Source of the DNA: Bog-473 sp963725895 | GTDB taxonomy: Bacteria; Actinomycetota; Acidimicrobiia; Acidimicrobiales; RAAP-2 | Assembly (NCBI GenBank): GCA_963725895.1 | Contig: CAVSAJ010000002.1 | Location: 248,001 to 312,000 of the forward strand | Length of the DNA: 64,000 nt | Direction of reading: 5' to 3' | Shown here: positions 45,260 to 53,381 of the stretch, one piece after another | Numbering within the stretch: the stretch's first letter is position 1 | Layout of the letters: every line of letters starts with the position of its first letter | Position numbers and translations under genes: made by a program | Notes under the pieces: generated by a model | Database searches by the model: none | Told to the model about the DNA's origin: nothing | What the model saw: only the letters and a program-made list of their open reading frames with translations

Positions 45260-46189
45260 TTAGGCCGACGTCGATGCCGAGTGCGGCTGGGGTTGGGGTT
45301 GGGGCTGGGGTTGGGGTTGGGGCTGGGGCTGAGTGTGCGGCTGGGCGTGCGGCTGCGGTGTCACGGGTCGTCCGTTGCGCCGGGCCGGCACCCAGTCAAT
45401 GGTGGAGGGGAAGTACTCCTCGCTGTGGTCGACGGTCCCGGCGGTGGCGTAGTGGTACACCATGGCGGCGCGGATGCCCGCCGACTCGTTGTCGGTTGAG
45501 CGGTGCATGAGGTGGCTGTCGAAGACGAGCAGGTCGCCCGGGTCCATGAGCACGGGCCCGGACGAGGTCATGTCGTAGTCGATGACTTCGAAGTAGCCGT
45601 AGTTCGCGTTGGGGCGACGGTCCGGCACGTGGGTGTGCACCGGTTCTTGGTGTGATCCCGGGAGGACGTGGAGGCACCCATTGGTCAGAGTGGCCTCGGT
45701 AACAGCAAGCCAGACGCCGACGACGGGCCGAGCCGGCTCGAAGGGGAAGTAGAAGGAGTCCTGGTGCCACGGCTGGCCCCACGCACCCGGCGTCTTGAAG
45801 ATGAACTGCGACAAGAAGACGTCGATGTCGGGCGTGATCAGTTCCGACACCCGGTCGACCACCGCGGCCGAGTGGGCGAAGTCGGCGAAGACCGGGTCAC
45901 GGTGCAGCTTGAAGACCTTGGCGACCGCGTCCTCGGGACGGCTTTCGTTGACTTGCTGGCCGGCCTTGTTGCTCTCGGGCACGACCTTGACGCCGGTGCG
46001 GGCGGCCAGCGCGGGGTCGCGGACGATATCGGTGACCCGGGCCAACATGGCGTCACAGGTGTCGCGGGGAGCGAAGCCGGCGATGCGGAAGAAGCCGCGC
46101 TCGTCCCACGACGCGCGCTGCTCCGTGGTGAGCGTGCCGGTGCTGTTGCTGTTGCCGTTCACTCCGTTCCCCGCGCTCACGCCGCTCAT
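45260..46189 (-). CDS. Phytanoyl-CoA dioxygenase (PhyH)-family Fe(II)/2-oxoglutarate oxygenase
   Basis: A 309-residue double-stranded beta-helix oxygenase. The iron-binding facial triad is visible as His142 and Asp144 (WHQDSFYF) and His229 (DSHLMHRSTDN), with Arg240 as the 2-oxoglutarate anchor. The start overlaps the upstream dioxygenase stop by four bases (ATGA). The C-terminal 30 residues are an odd Pro-Gln-His repeat encoded by a GGGGTT-like array; it is probably a disordered tail. It would hydroxylate a lipid-like or secondary metabolite carbon, likely together with its neighbour. Confidence 0.9.
   Translation of the reverse strand: MSGVSAGNGVNGNSNSTGTLTTEQRASWDERGFFRIAGFAPRDTCDAMLARVTDIVRDPALAARTGVKVVPESNKAGQQVNESRPEDAVAKVFKLHRDPVFADFAHSAAVVDRVSELITPDIDVFLSQFIFKTPGAWGQPWHQDSFYFPFEPARPVVGVWLAVTEATLTNGCLHVLPGSHQEPVHTHVPDRRPNANYGYFEVIDYDMTSSGPVLMDPGDLLVFDSHLMHRSTDNESAGIRAAMVYHYATAGTVDHSEEYFPSTIDWVPARRNGRPVTPQPHAQPHTQPQPQPQPQPQPQPQPHSASTSA
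45289..45328 (+). repeat. G-quadruplex-prone GGGGTT/GGGGCT array
   Basis: Seven GGGG runs occur at exact six-base intervals, separated by TT, TT, CT, TT, TT, CT. On the minus strand this encodes the Pro-Gln tail of the dioxygenase. It resembles the Tetrahymena telomere repeat by chance. Seven G4 runs at two-base loops should fold readily into a parallel quadruplex. Confidence 0.9.
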
Positions 46190-47028
46190 CCGAGTGGCTC
46201 CGCTGGCGCCGGGGGCAGGTCGCCCGCGGGCCGGGGCCAGGCGATCGGCGTCACATCACTGGCGATAACCGCACCCAAGGCGATGCCGGCGCGCTCGACC
46301 GAGGGATGGGGAAAGTGACCCTCGCCGCGTGTGGAGCCGTCGGCGAAGTAGATCACCGTGTGCACACGGCGGACCGTACCCGTGGTGTTCGGCTTGGCCA
46401 AGTGAAACGTCAGGCCGTGGTGGAAGGCGACGGCGCCGCGCGGGACCTCGACGAAGACCGGTTCGAGGTCCTGGAGCTCGCGTCGAGCCAGCGGATCGTC
46501 GGCTCCTGTGCCGATGCCGGTGCCCGTGAAGATGTTGACGAACTCGCGTAGGCCCAGGTGGTGGCTGCTGGGGAGATAACCCATGGCGCCGCTCGCCAGG
46601 GTGGAACCGTCGAAGGGGATCCAGGCGGTGATCGTGTCGGTCTCGACGATGGGCCAGTAGGGCTGGTCCTGGTGCGGATCGGTTTCGCGTCCGCCCGCCT
46701 CTTTGTAGAGGGCTTGGTCGTGCCAGAGTCGTACCGCGTTCACGCCGAGGAGGCGGGCCGCCGTCTCGCCGAGGACCGGGTGAAACGTGAGCGGCCGCAC
46801 GTCCTGCGCGTGCTCCCAGAGGTTCTGGCACTGGACGAAGCTCTGTTCGTAGCGCGACTTCTCGGCCAGGGTCCTTGTGTCGTGGAGGCTGCGCGCCGTC
46901 ACGGCCTTGTCGACGGCTGTGCCATAGCCGTCTAGCTCGTCGGGCGTGAGCAGGTCGGGGACCACCACGAAGCCGTCGCGTCGGAAGTCGTCGACGAGCT
47001 GCGGCGTCAGCATCGTGACGGCCGTCAT
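46186..47028 (-). CDS. Phytanoyl-CoA dioxygenase (PhyH)-family oxygenase
   Basis: A 280-residue PhyH-type oxygenase. Iron ligands appear as His119 and Asp121 (DPHQDQPYW) and His209 (LTFHLAKPN), with Arg220 nearby for 2-oxoglutarate. Its N-terminus (MLTPQLVDDFRRDGFVVVPDLLTPDELD) is a textbook family start. ATG 47028 overlaps the deacetylase stop by four bases, and its own stop overlaps the next dioxygenase start in the same way, so the three genes are translationally coupled. It may act in sequence with its neighbour on one substrate; the two are not close copies. Confidence 0.9.
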   Translation of the reverse strand: MTAVTMLTPQLVDDFRRDGFVVVPDLLTPDELDGYGTAVDKAVTARSLHDTRTLAEKSRYEQSFVQCQNLWEHAQDVRPLTFHPVLGETAARLLGVNAVRLWHDQALYKEAGGRETDPHQDQPYWPIVETDTITAWIPFDGSTLASGAMGYLPSSHHLGLREFVNIFTGTGIGTGADDPLARRELQDLEPVFVEVPRGAVAFHHGLTFHLAKPNTTGTVRRVHTVIYFADGSTRGEGHFPHPSVERAGIALGAVIASDVTPIAWPRPAGDLPPAPAEPLG

Positions 47029-47862
47029 CGTCGAGGCTTGTCGGGCACCGCCCGCACGTCGCGCCCCTCGCGCACTTCGCGAATGCGACCCACCAGCTCG
47101 TGGGCACTCGGTGCCTCGATCCAGGGGGTGAGGTCGAGGTCGTAGTCGGCCGAGGGTTCGGGCCCCTGGTCCAGGTGGTGCGCCTCGGACGCCATGAAGT
47201 GGCCGTCGATGTGACGGACCTCGGTCACGACCTCGGCGTAAGGGAGGGTGGTGGCCGCCGACGAGCCGAAGCCGAAGACGCGTTCGGATCCGATGACGGC
47301 GTTGGCCTGAGCGCCGCCCGGTGAGGAACGGCCGGTAGTCGTTGCGTTCGAGCTCCCCGGTGTAGGCCTCGAGGATGTGCAGCGCACGGTCGTGCACCGG
47401 CTGGCCGAAGCCATAGAAGACGTTGGGGCACGGGAGGTCACCCCATACGCCCCACATCCACCAGCGCAACGTCGGCGGCAGCGCTCCGAGCGCGTGCTGC
47501 ACACCGCGTCCGACCGCCTCGTGCCCGTGGTGCACGTCGTGCGGCGAAGGGGACACGATGATGGAGGCGCCGTGGTGCTCGACGATGGCGGGGATCTCGT
47601 CGGCGAGACGCCGGGTAGCGACCTCGAGGTCGCCGTCGAGATCGAGGTTGAGGGGCGGGTCCATGAAGACAGGGACGAAGCCCGCGCGGGCCGCCGCCTC
47701 CTCGGACTCGGCCCGGCGTCGTTCCCAGTCGCCTTCGAAACCGAGGCTCGCGGTGACGCTGACGATGGACCAACCCCGGTCCTGGAGATGGAGAAGCGAG
47801 GCGGGACAGCCGACGGCCTCGTCATCGGGGTGCGGCGCGATATGGACGAGCGTGGGCGCCAC
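47025..47862 (-). CDS. PIG-L family (LmbE-like) N-acetyl sugar deacetylase, frameshifted
   Basis: A 278-residue PIG-L protein after correction. The zinc signature IAPHPDDEAVG (His11, Asp14) lies near the N-terminus and the third ligand is in the PHDVHHGHEAV segment. One extra base near 47316 separates NDYRPFLTG from GAQANAVIGSERVFGFGSS; the C-terminus then ends EVREGRDVRAVPDKPRR. GTG 47862 is used. Family members (MshB, Mca, GlcNAc-PI deacetylase) hydrolyse N-acetyl or thiol-conjugate amides. Being the first gene of an operon with two oxygenases suggests tailoring of an amino-sugar metabolite, or detoxification. Confidence 0.82.
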
Positions 47863-48049
47863 AACCAGGGAGATTAGGTCCCGATGGACCGCTGCGTTTC
47901 GCTTCCTCCCGCTGCGTCGGTGGTCTCGGGCGGGCGGGACGGGTGACCCAGTACGCTCACCCGACGCCGACGGCGGCGTGGGGCAGCGCCGAGGGTGCCG
48001 AAGGGCGAGGCGAAGGGATCCAAGAGGGGCCGACAGGGGAGGGAGCCTC

Positions 48050-48670
48050 ATGTTGCAGGTTGTAGGTGCAGGAGTGGGCCGAACGGGCACCCACTCGTTG
48101 AAGCTGGCGCTCGAGACGCTGTTGGGTGGGACGTGCCACCACATGGTGGAGGTGTTCGCCCATCCCGACGAGGTGCCGGTGTGGACCGATGCCATCGACG
48201 GGCGACCCGTGGACTGGGGCGAGCTGATGAAGGGCTACACGGCCCAGGTCGACTGGCCCGGTGCCAGCTTCTGGCCCGAGCTCTCGGCCGCCAACCCCGA
48301 TGCCTTGGTGATCCTGTCGGTGCGCGACCCGGATGCATGGTTCACGAGCTGCAGCGACACGATCTTCGCGGGCATGAGCACGATGGTCGAAGGCGGTGAC
48401 GAGTGGATGAAAGCGTTGGTCCGGCTGTTCAACGAGCGCTTTAGTGACGAGATCGACGACCGGGCCGCCATGACCGCCGCCTTCGAACGGCACAACGAGG
48501 CGGTGCGCGCCGCAATCCCCGAGGAACGCCTCCTCGAGTGGACCGCGAGCGACGGGTGGAAGCCCATTTGTGAGCGGCTTGGCCTGGCGGTGCCCGACGA
48601 GCCGTTCCCCAAGGTCAACACCACGGCCGAGTTCCGGGCCATGTTGGGAATGCCCGATCTGCAGAAGTGA
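48050..48670 (+). CDS. Sulfotransferase family protein
   Basis: A 206-residue P-loop sulfotransferase. The 5' phosphosulfate-binding loop is GAGVGRTGTHSLKLALETL, and the 3' phosphate site is LVILSVRDPDAWFTSCSDTI. It matches the compact bacterial group annotated as sulfotransferase family. ATG 48050 follows a GGGGAGGGA site. It would move sulfate from PAPS to a small molecule or lipid. It is divergent from the deacetylase operon with 187 bp between, which may hold shared promoters. Confidence 0.85.
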   Translation: MLQVVGAGVGRTGTHSLKLALETLLGGTCHHMVEVFAHPDEVPVWTDAIDGRPVDWGELMKGYTAQVDWPGASFWPELSAANPDALVILSVRDPDAWFTSCSDTIFAGMSTMVEGGDEWMKALVRLFNERFSDEIDDRAAMTAAFERHNEAVRAAIPEERLLEWTASDGWKPICERLGLAVPDEPFPKVNTTAEFRAMLGMPDLQK

Positions 48671-48682
48671 ACCGCGGCCCGG

Positions 48683-48714
48683 ATCGCCTCTGGAGAGAAT
48701 CGCCTCTGCAGAGA
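48683..48714 (+). repeat. 16-bp tandem repeat after the sulfotransferase gene
   Basis: ATCGCCTCTGGAGAGA (48683-48698) and ATCGCCTCTGCAGAGA (48699-48714) lie head to tail with one mismatch. They begin 13 bases after the stop codon. No function is apparent. Confidence 0.85.
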
Positions 48715-48751
48715 AAGGCTGCCGGAATCCGCCTGGGGTAGGTGTCCGGGT

Positions 48752-48834
48752 GTATTGCAGCCTTCGTGTATTAATTAACGAAGGATATCAGCGTATCTTT
48801 CGTTAATTTGGCGAGTTTGCGAAGGCTGTAATAC
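48752..48834. other. Nested 83-bp double palindrome (two 15-bp stems)
   Basis: The outer arms GTATTGCAGCCTTCG (48752-48766) and CGAAGGCTGTAATAC (48820-48834) pair over 15 positions with one G-T. The inner arms, 48773-48787 (AATTAACGAAGGATA) and 48794-48808 (TATCTTTCGTTAATT), pair over 15 positions with one G-T around the loop TCAGCG. The element is much AT-richer than its surroundings. It lies between the sulfotransferase and PadR genes and codes for nothing. No U-run follows, so it is not a standard terminator. A small foreign palindromic element or structured RNA is possible. Confidence 0.8.
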
Positions 48835-48925
48835 GGGCGGAACGAGGTGTTCGGACTCGGAGGCGGCGTCCGGAGGTCCAGATTGTCCCCGGAAAACCAA
48901 GAAAAGCGCTCCTGTTAGAACACTC

Positions 48926-48954
48926 TTTACAGATTACTCTGAATCGAATACTAT
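48926..48954 (+). promoter_or_regulatory. Sigma70-type promoter, probably leaderless, for the PadR gene
   Basis: TTTACA (48926-48931) and TACTAT (48949-48954) are separated by 17 bp. Transcription would start around 48961, practically at ATG 48963, so the PadR mRNA should be leaderless. No ribosome-binding site precedes the ATG, which agrees. Confidence 0.65.
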
Positions 48955-48962
48955 GACAAACC

Positions 48963-49604
48963 ATGCCGAGATGGTCACGGTCGAACCCCCTCGCCTTGGC
49001 GGTGCTGGTCAGCCTGCACGAGAAGCCGATGCACCCCTACGAGGTGGCGCAGACACTGCGGCAACGCGCCAAGCAGGAGAGCGTTCGCCTGAACTACGGC
49101 TCCCTCTATGCCGTGGTGGAGTCGCTCGAGAAGAAGGGCTTCATCAAGGCCACGGGCACGGTGCAGGAGGGGAAGCGCCCGCAGCGCACCATCTACGAGA
49201 TCACCGACGCCGGCGTCATCGAGATGACGGACTGGCTCACCGAGCTCATCGGCACCCCCGCCAAGGAGTACCCCGCCTTCATGGCAGGCCTCTCCTTCAT
49301 CCCGGCCCTCGATCCCGACGATGCACTCGCCGCGCTCCGCCGCCGCGCCGAGTCGCTCGTCATCAAGCTCGCCTCGCTGCGTGCCGTCGAGCAGGCGGCC
49401 CGCGACGCCGGCCTCCCGCGCATCTTCGGGCTCGAGGCGGAGTACGAGGAGCAACTGCTCGCCGCCGAGCTGAAGTTCGTCACCGCCCTCGCCGACGAGT
49501 TGCAGGCGGGCACCCTCGAAGGCCTCGACATGTGGCGGTTCTTCCAGTCCGACGAGTTCGATCCCGAGGAGGTGAACTTCACCTTCGATCTCCCCAAGGA
49601 ATGA
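48963..49604 (+). CDS. PadR-family transcriptional regulator
   Basis: A 213-residue PadR protein of the long subtype. The winged helix is HPYEVAQTLRQRAKQESVRL then NYGSLYAVVESLEKKGFI and the wing GTVQEGKRPQRTIYEITDAG. The C-terminal half is a helical dimerisation region. PadR regulators commonly sit before drug-efflux ABC genes and repress them; here the DrrAB-type exporter follows after 163 bp on the same strand. Probably autoregulated. Confidence 0.9.
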   Translation: MPRWSRSNPLALAVLVSLHEKPMHPYEVAQTLRQRAKQESVRLNYGSLYAVVESLEKKGFIKATGTVQEGKRPQRTIYEITDAGVIEMTDWLTELIGTPAKEYPAFMAGLSFIPALDPDDALAALRRRAESLVIKLASLRAVEQAARDAGLPRIFGLEAEYEEQLLAAELKFVTALADELQAGTLEGLDMWRFFQSDEFDPEEVNFTFDLPKE

Positions 49605-49767
49605 CCCGGAGCCGCGTGTGACAGCACGCGGCTCCGGGCCCAGACAACCACGAGCCCGATCCACGAGTGGACCATCGCCCGAGGCAGCAACTCGAAAGCG
49701 TAGGCGACCTCCGTCGAGCGGGCACCACACCCGTAGCACCGCATCCACGACGAAAGGAGGCGCGCCG

Positions 49768-50758
49768 ATGCACGCGCTCATCGAGGCCGACGGCCTCACC
49801 AAGCGGTTCGGGAAGGTCCAGGCCCTCGCCGAGCTGACCCTCACCCTGCCAGCGGGCCAACCGGTGGCCATCCTCGGGCCCAACGGCGCCGGGAAGACGA
49901 CGTTCATACGCATGGTGGCCACGCTCATCGAGCCCGACCGCGGCACGCTCGCCGTCGACGGGCGCGACGTCGTGCGTGACCCGATGGCCGTGCGCCGCAT
50001 GATCGGCCTGGCCGGCCAGTCGGCCGCGGTCGAAGAGATGATGACCGGCCGGGAGAACCTGATGATGGTGGCCCGCCTCTACGGGCAGGGTGCCAAGGCG
50101 GCGCGCCAGAACAGCGAGCGCATCCTCGAACAGATGGATCTGATGGAGGCCGCCGACCGTCGCGTCCGGACCTATTCCGGCGGGATGCGCCGGCGGCTCG
50201 ACCTCGGGGCGAGCCTGGTCGGCTCGCCCCGCCTACTGCTCCTCGACGAGCCGACGACGGGGCTCGACCCCGGGGGGCGCAACGAGGTGTGGGACGCGGT
50301 CCGCGAGATGAGCTGGGCCGGCACCGACATCCTGCTCACCACCCAGTACCTCGACGAGGCCGACCATCTGGCCGCGTACATCGTCATCATCGACGGCGGC
50401 CGCGTCATCGCGCAGGGGACGCCGGGCGAGCTGAAGACGCGTGTGGGCACCGACATGATCGAGCTCCACACCGCCGACGTGCCGACGATGCAGCAGCGCC
50501 GCCGAGGTACTCGGTGCGCTCGGGCAGGCCGACCCGGCCACCGACCCGGCCACGCACTGCTGCTCCATCGTCGCGCCTGGCGGCGCCCGCCTGCTGCCGG
50601 TTGTCGTGCGGGCCCTCGACGAGGCGGAGGTCCCCGTCGAGGACATCGCGCTCCGCCGACCGACTCTCGACGAGGTCTTCTTGGCCCTGACCGACCACAG
50701 CACCGGGGGCCACGGCACGGATGGACATGGGACAGATCCCGAGGAGGACGCGGCATGA
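49768..50758 (+). CDS. DrrA-type drug-export ABC transporter ATPase, frameshifted
   Basis: An ATPase of about 329 residues after correction: Walker A ILGPNGAGKTTFIR, signature TYSGGMRRRLDLGASL, Walker B LLLLDEPTTGLDP, then the DrrA-specific C-terminal domain ending RRPTLDEVFLALTDH. One extra base near 50500 breaks the frame after VPTMQQ; the next frame continues AEVLGALGQADPATD. ATG 49768 has a strong AAAGGAGG site. The corrected stop overlaps the permease start (ATGA), supporting the correction. It is likely controlled by the PadR gene upstream. Confidence 0.88.
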
Positions 50759-51600
50759 CGATGGACCTGACTCTCGACCCGCCCCGCCAGGCGACGCCGA
50801 GCACGGCCGCGCTCAACCGCGGGGCCTCGTACTTCACCGCGTCGAGCCAGGTGGCGGCCCGGACGTTGAAGAAATTCGTTCGCACCCCGGCGCTCATCAT
50901 CGCCGGCACCGCACAGGGCATTTTGTTCCTACTCATCTTCCGCTACGTCTTCGGGGGCGCGGTCGGCCACATCGGGACGCTCGACTACGTCGACTTCTTG
51001 GTGCCCGGCTTCGTCGTGACCGGCGTGCTCTTCCAGGGCATGGGTGCGGCGAGCGGGGTGGCTGACGACGCGGCGAGCGGACTCTTCGACCGGCTGCGCA
51101 GCCTGCCGATCCGGCTGCTCTCCATCATCACCGGCCGCGTCGGCGCGGACTCCACGCTCGTGGGCTGGGGCGTCCTGGTCATGACGGCGGTCGGCTTCGC
51201 GGTGGGGTTCCGCCTCGGGGGCTCGACCCTCGACGGGCTGGCCGCGCTGGGACTGACCTTCCTCTACGGCTTCGCCTTCGTCTGGCTGTTCATCGCCATG
51301 GGCCTCGTCGCCGGCAGCCCGCAGGCGGCGCAAGGGCTGTCGTTCCTCGTGTTCCCGCTCAGCTTCGTGTCATCGGCCTACGTGCCGGTGTCGACCATGC
51401 CGGGCTGGATGCAGGCCTTCGCCATCAATCAGCCCATGACGCAGATGGTGAACACGGTCCGGCTGCTGACGGGCGGTCCGGCGGCACAACAGCTGCTCGG
51501 CCACTCCGTCTCCTACTACCTGGTGCCCTCACTGCTGTGGACGGCCGGCCTGATCGTGGTCTTCGCGCCCTTGGCGGTGCGGCGGCTCAAGCGGTCGTGA
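50755..51600 (+). CDS. DrrB-type ABC-2 exporter permease
   Basis: A 281-residue permease with six predicted membrane helices (starting near LIIAGTAQGILFLLIFRYVF) and the DrrB-like FDRLRSLPIRLLSI cytoplasmic turn. The FVSSAYVPVSTMPGWMQAFA segment is characteristic of antibiotic and lipid exporters. It is translationally coupled to the ATPase gene by a 4-bp overlap. It abuts the convergent nuclease-like gene with no intergenic bases (TGA then TCA). Substrate unknown. Confidence 0.9.
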   Translation: MTMDLTLDPPRQATPSTAALNRGASYFTASSQVAARTLKKFVRTPALIIAGTAQGILFLLIFRYVFGGAVGHIGTLDYVDFLVPGFVVTGVLFQGMGAASGVADDAASGLFDRLRSLPIRLLSIITGRVGADSTLVGWGVLVMTAVGFAVGFRLGGSTLDGLAALGLTFLYGFAFVWLFIAMGLVAGSPQAAQGLSFLVFPLSFVSSAYVPVSTMPGWMQAFAINQPMTQMVNTVRLLTGGPAAQQLLGHSVSYYLVPSLLWTAGLIVVFAPLAVRRLKRS

Positions 51601-53109
51601 TCAGCGGCGCTCGAATCCGTTGTCCGGCGGCTGGGGGGCCGAGACGAGGTCGTCGAGTGCATGGCGGAGACGTTCTTGTGCGTCGACCATCCAGTCGATG
51701 AAGAAGGCGTAGTCCTCGGTCCGGGTGATGTCGCCCTCGCTGTAGTCCGCGACGCGGTAGGCGCCGCGGTCGGGCAGGCGCTCCCACGAGAGCGACGAGC
51801 CGTAGAGCCGCTCGATCGTGGCCTGCTGGGCCCGGATCACGTCGAACTCCGCGGTGCTTGTCTCTGGCGAGCCGAGGTCGATGTAGAGGCCCGACCGCAG
51901 GCGCCCGCCGGCCGCAAAGCTCAGCTCGTAGTGCGTCCCTCTGATGGGTGCGGGCAGCGTGATGAAGTTCTGCGCCGGGGGGATGGACATGCGGGTCCAT
52001 TCGGGGTGGTGCGCACGCACGACTTCGAGCCAGCGGGACCAGTAGTCGCGGAAGAGCGCGCCGCGGCCGCCACTGATCGGGCCCGCGAGCTCGACGAGCG
52101 TCCAGCCGGTCGGGTCGCGCCACCACTGGGTGCCGAAGACGTCTTGGGTGATGCCCGTCGCTTCCTCGATGATGCGGCGGACGAGTGTGGCCGGCGTGTA
52201 GGCGGCCTTGTCGACGTCCCACACCAGCGGCGCGACGAGGTCGTTCTGCCAGTAGGCCGTGCGCCGGGCCGGATCCTCGTGCAGCCACTCATCGAGCTGG
52301 TTGCGGATCTCGAGGCCGAGGTCACTCGGTGGGCTGAGGGTGAAGATCGTGTTGTTGGCGATGAGCTCGGCGGTGACGAGGCGTCGCACCGTGCTGGCGT
52401 CCTGCACGCGTCGCTTGGCCTCGGCCACCTCTCTGGCGCGCTGGCGTTCGGGGCTGGTGGTGAACTCTTCGATCTCGCGTAGCGGAAAGATCTGGTTCAC
52501 GGCGATCATGGGGACGTTGCCACTACCGGACTGGCCGTAGACGTAGGACCGGAAGGCGCTGATCTGCATCAGTGAGAGATCGAGACCCATCTCGCTGAGC
52601 CAGACCACGCTGGCCGTGACCATCGGTGAGAACTCGCGGGCCAACAGCACGACGCGAGGGCGCCGCAGCGTCTCTTGTGAGAGGTCGGGCGCGTGGGCCT
52701 GGAGCTCGGCCAGCGCCTCGTCGGGTGTCATGGGCAACTGGCGTCGAGCCTGGAAGCGGGCGTACTGATCGGCCAGCGACTCGGGCAGGGTCCGACTCGC
52801 CAGGGCCGCGTACTTGATGGCCGACACCTCGTTGTCGGGGGTCCGGCTGCTCTTGAGTTCGCCGACCACCAGGCGACCATCGAGGCCGAGCCCGAGGACG
52901 TGGATGCGGTCGCGCTGCGCGCTGGTCGCGTTCGGGACGCCGTCGATCTCGAACGTGATGACCTTGACGGCGGGTCCCAAGATGGCGGGGTTGGAGAGCA
53001 CCCACTCCTGTAAGTCGGCGCGCTCTTCGAGCCCCGCCTCCTCGAGCGAGATCATTTGGGCCGGCATGGCGACAGAGCCGGCAACGGTGAACAGCATCTC
53101 TTCCGCCAT
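51601..53109 (-). CDS. DUF4268 protein with N-terminal PD-(D/E)XK nuclease-like domain
   Basis: A 502-residue protein. The N-terminus resembles NucS/DUF91-type endonuclease folds: ERADLQEWVLSNPAILG, then the catalytic-type triad Asp77 (LGLGLDGRLVVGELK), Glu84 and Lys86. A long middle region follows with Arg/Glu-rich helices. The C-terminus is a DUF4268-like module (VADYSEGDITRTEDYAFF, then WMVDAQERLRHALDDLV). Such proteins are found near restriction or defence genes, but here no methylase or helicase is adjacent. It is transcribed alone and convergent with the exporter. It may be a DNA-repair or phage-defence nuclease; a regulator is also possible. Confidence 0.7.
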   Translation of the reverse strand: MAEEMLFTVAGSVAMPAQMISLEEAGLEERADLQEWVLSNPAILGPAVKVITFEIDGVPNATSAQRDRIHVLGLGLDGRLVVGELKSSRTPDNEVSAIKYAALASRTLPESLADQYARFQARRQLPMTPDEALAELQAHAPDLSQETLRRPRVVLLAREFSPMVTASVVWLSEMGLDLSLMQISAFRSYVYGQSGSGNVPMIAVNQIFPLREIEEFTTSPERQRAREVAEAKRRVQDASTVRRLVTAELIANNTIFTLSPPSDLGLEIRNQLDEWLHEDPARRTAYWQNDLVAPLVWDVDKAAYTPATLVRRIIEEATGITQDVFGTQWWRDPTGWTLVELAGPISGGRGALFRDYWSRWLEVVRAHHPEWTRMSIPPAQNFITLPAPIRGTHYELSFAAGGRLRSGLYIDLGSPETSTAEFDVIRAQQATIERLYGSSLSWERLPDRGAYRVADYSEGDITRTEDYAFFIDWMVDAQERLRHALDDLVSAPQPPDNGFERR

Positions 53110-53233
53110 GTAGGAGTCTCAACTTACGGCAAACGCGCGTTCGAAAGGAGGTGTCGAAAGTCACAGACCCGCGCAACGGGACCTCAATAGACGTCGTGTC
53201 CTACCGGGGCTTTTGTGTCCTCGTTGTCTTTCG

Positions 53234-53286
53234 CACACATGTCGTGTGTGATCCACTACGGACGGTTTGCGAACGGTTGCAAACCG
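53234..53286. promoter_or_regulatory. Two inverted repeats upstream of the nuclease-like gene
   Basis: CACACA/TGTGTG (53234-53250, five-base centre) and CGGTTTGC/GCAAACCG (53263-53286, eight-base centre) are both perfect. They lie in the 272-bp gap between the nuclease-like gene and the amidase, which holds no gene. They could be an operator or terminator for the amidase transcript. Confidence 0.45.
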
Positions 53287-53381
53287 GTTGCCGAGGTCGT
53301 CCGCGCTGGCGGGTTCTCGTAGGAATGGCCGACGGAAGTGATCCGCGACGTACGGAGTGATGCGACCGCCGCAGGAGGTTT

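Noticed and set aside
45289..45328. Telomere-like repeat suggesting a chromosome end
   Set aside because: It is inside a coding gene, short, and flanked by ordinary genes on both sides; better explained as a slippage array.
46186..48195. A single 669-codon frame joining deacetylase and dioxygenase
   Set aside because: The middle is out-of-frame deacetylase sequence. The next frame carries the true deacetylase end, with an ATGA overlap to a separate dioxygenase gene.
49618..51600. A fused ABC ATPase-permease of 660 codons
   Set aside because: The junction is nonsense Arg/Gly sequence caused by one extra base; the restored frame gives a normal DrrA end and an ATGA overlap.
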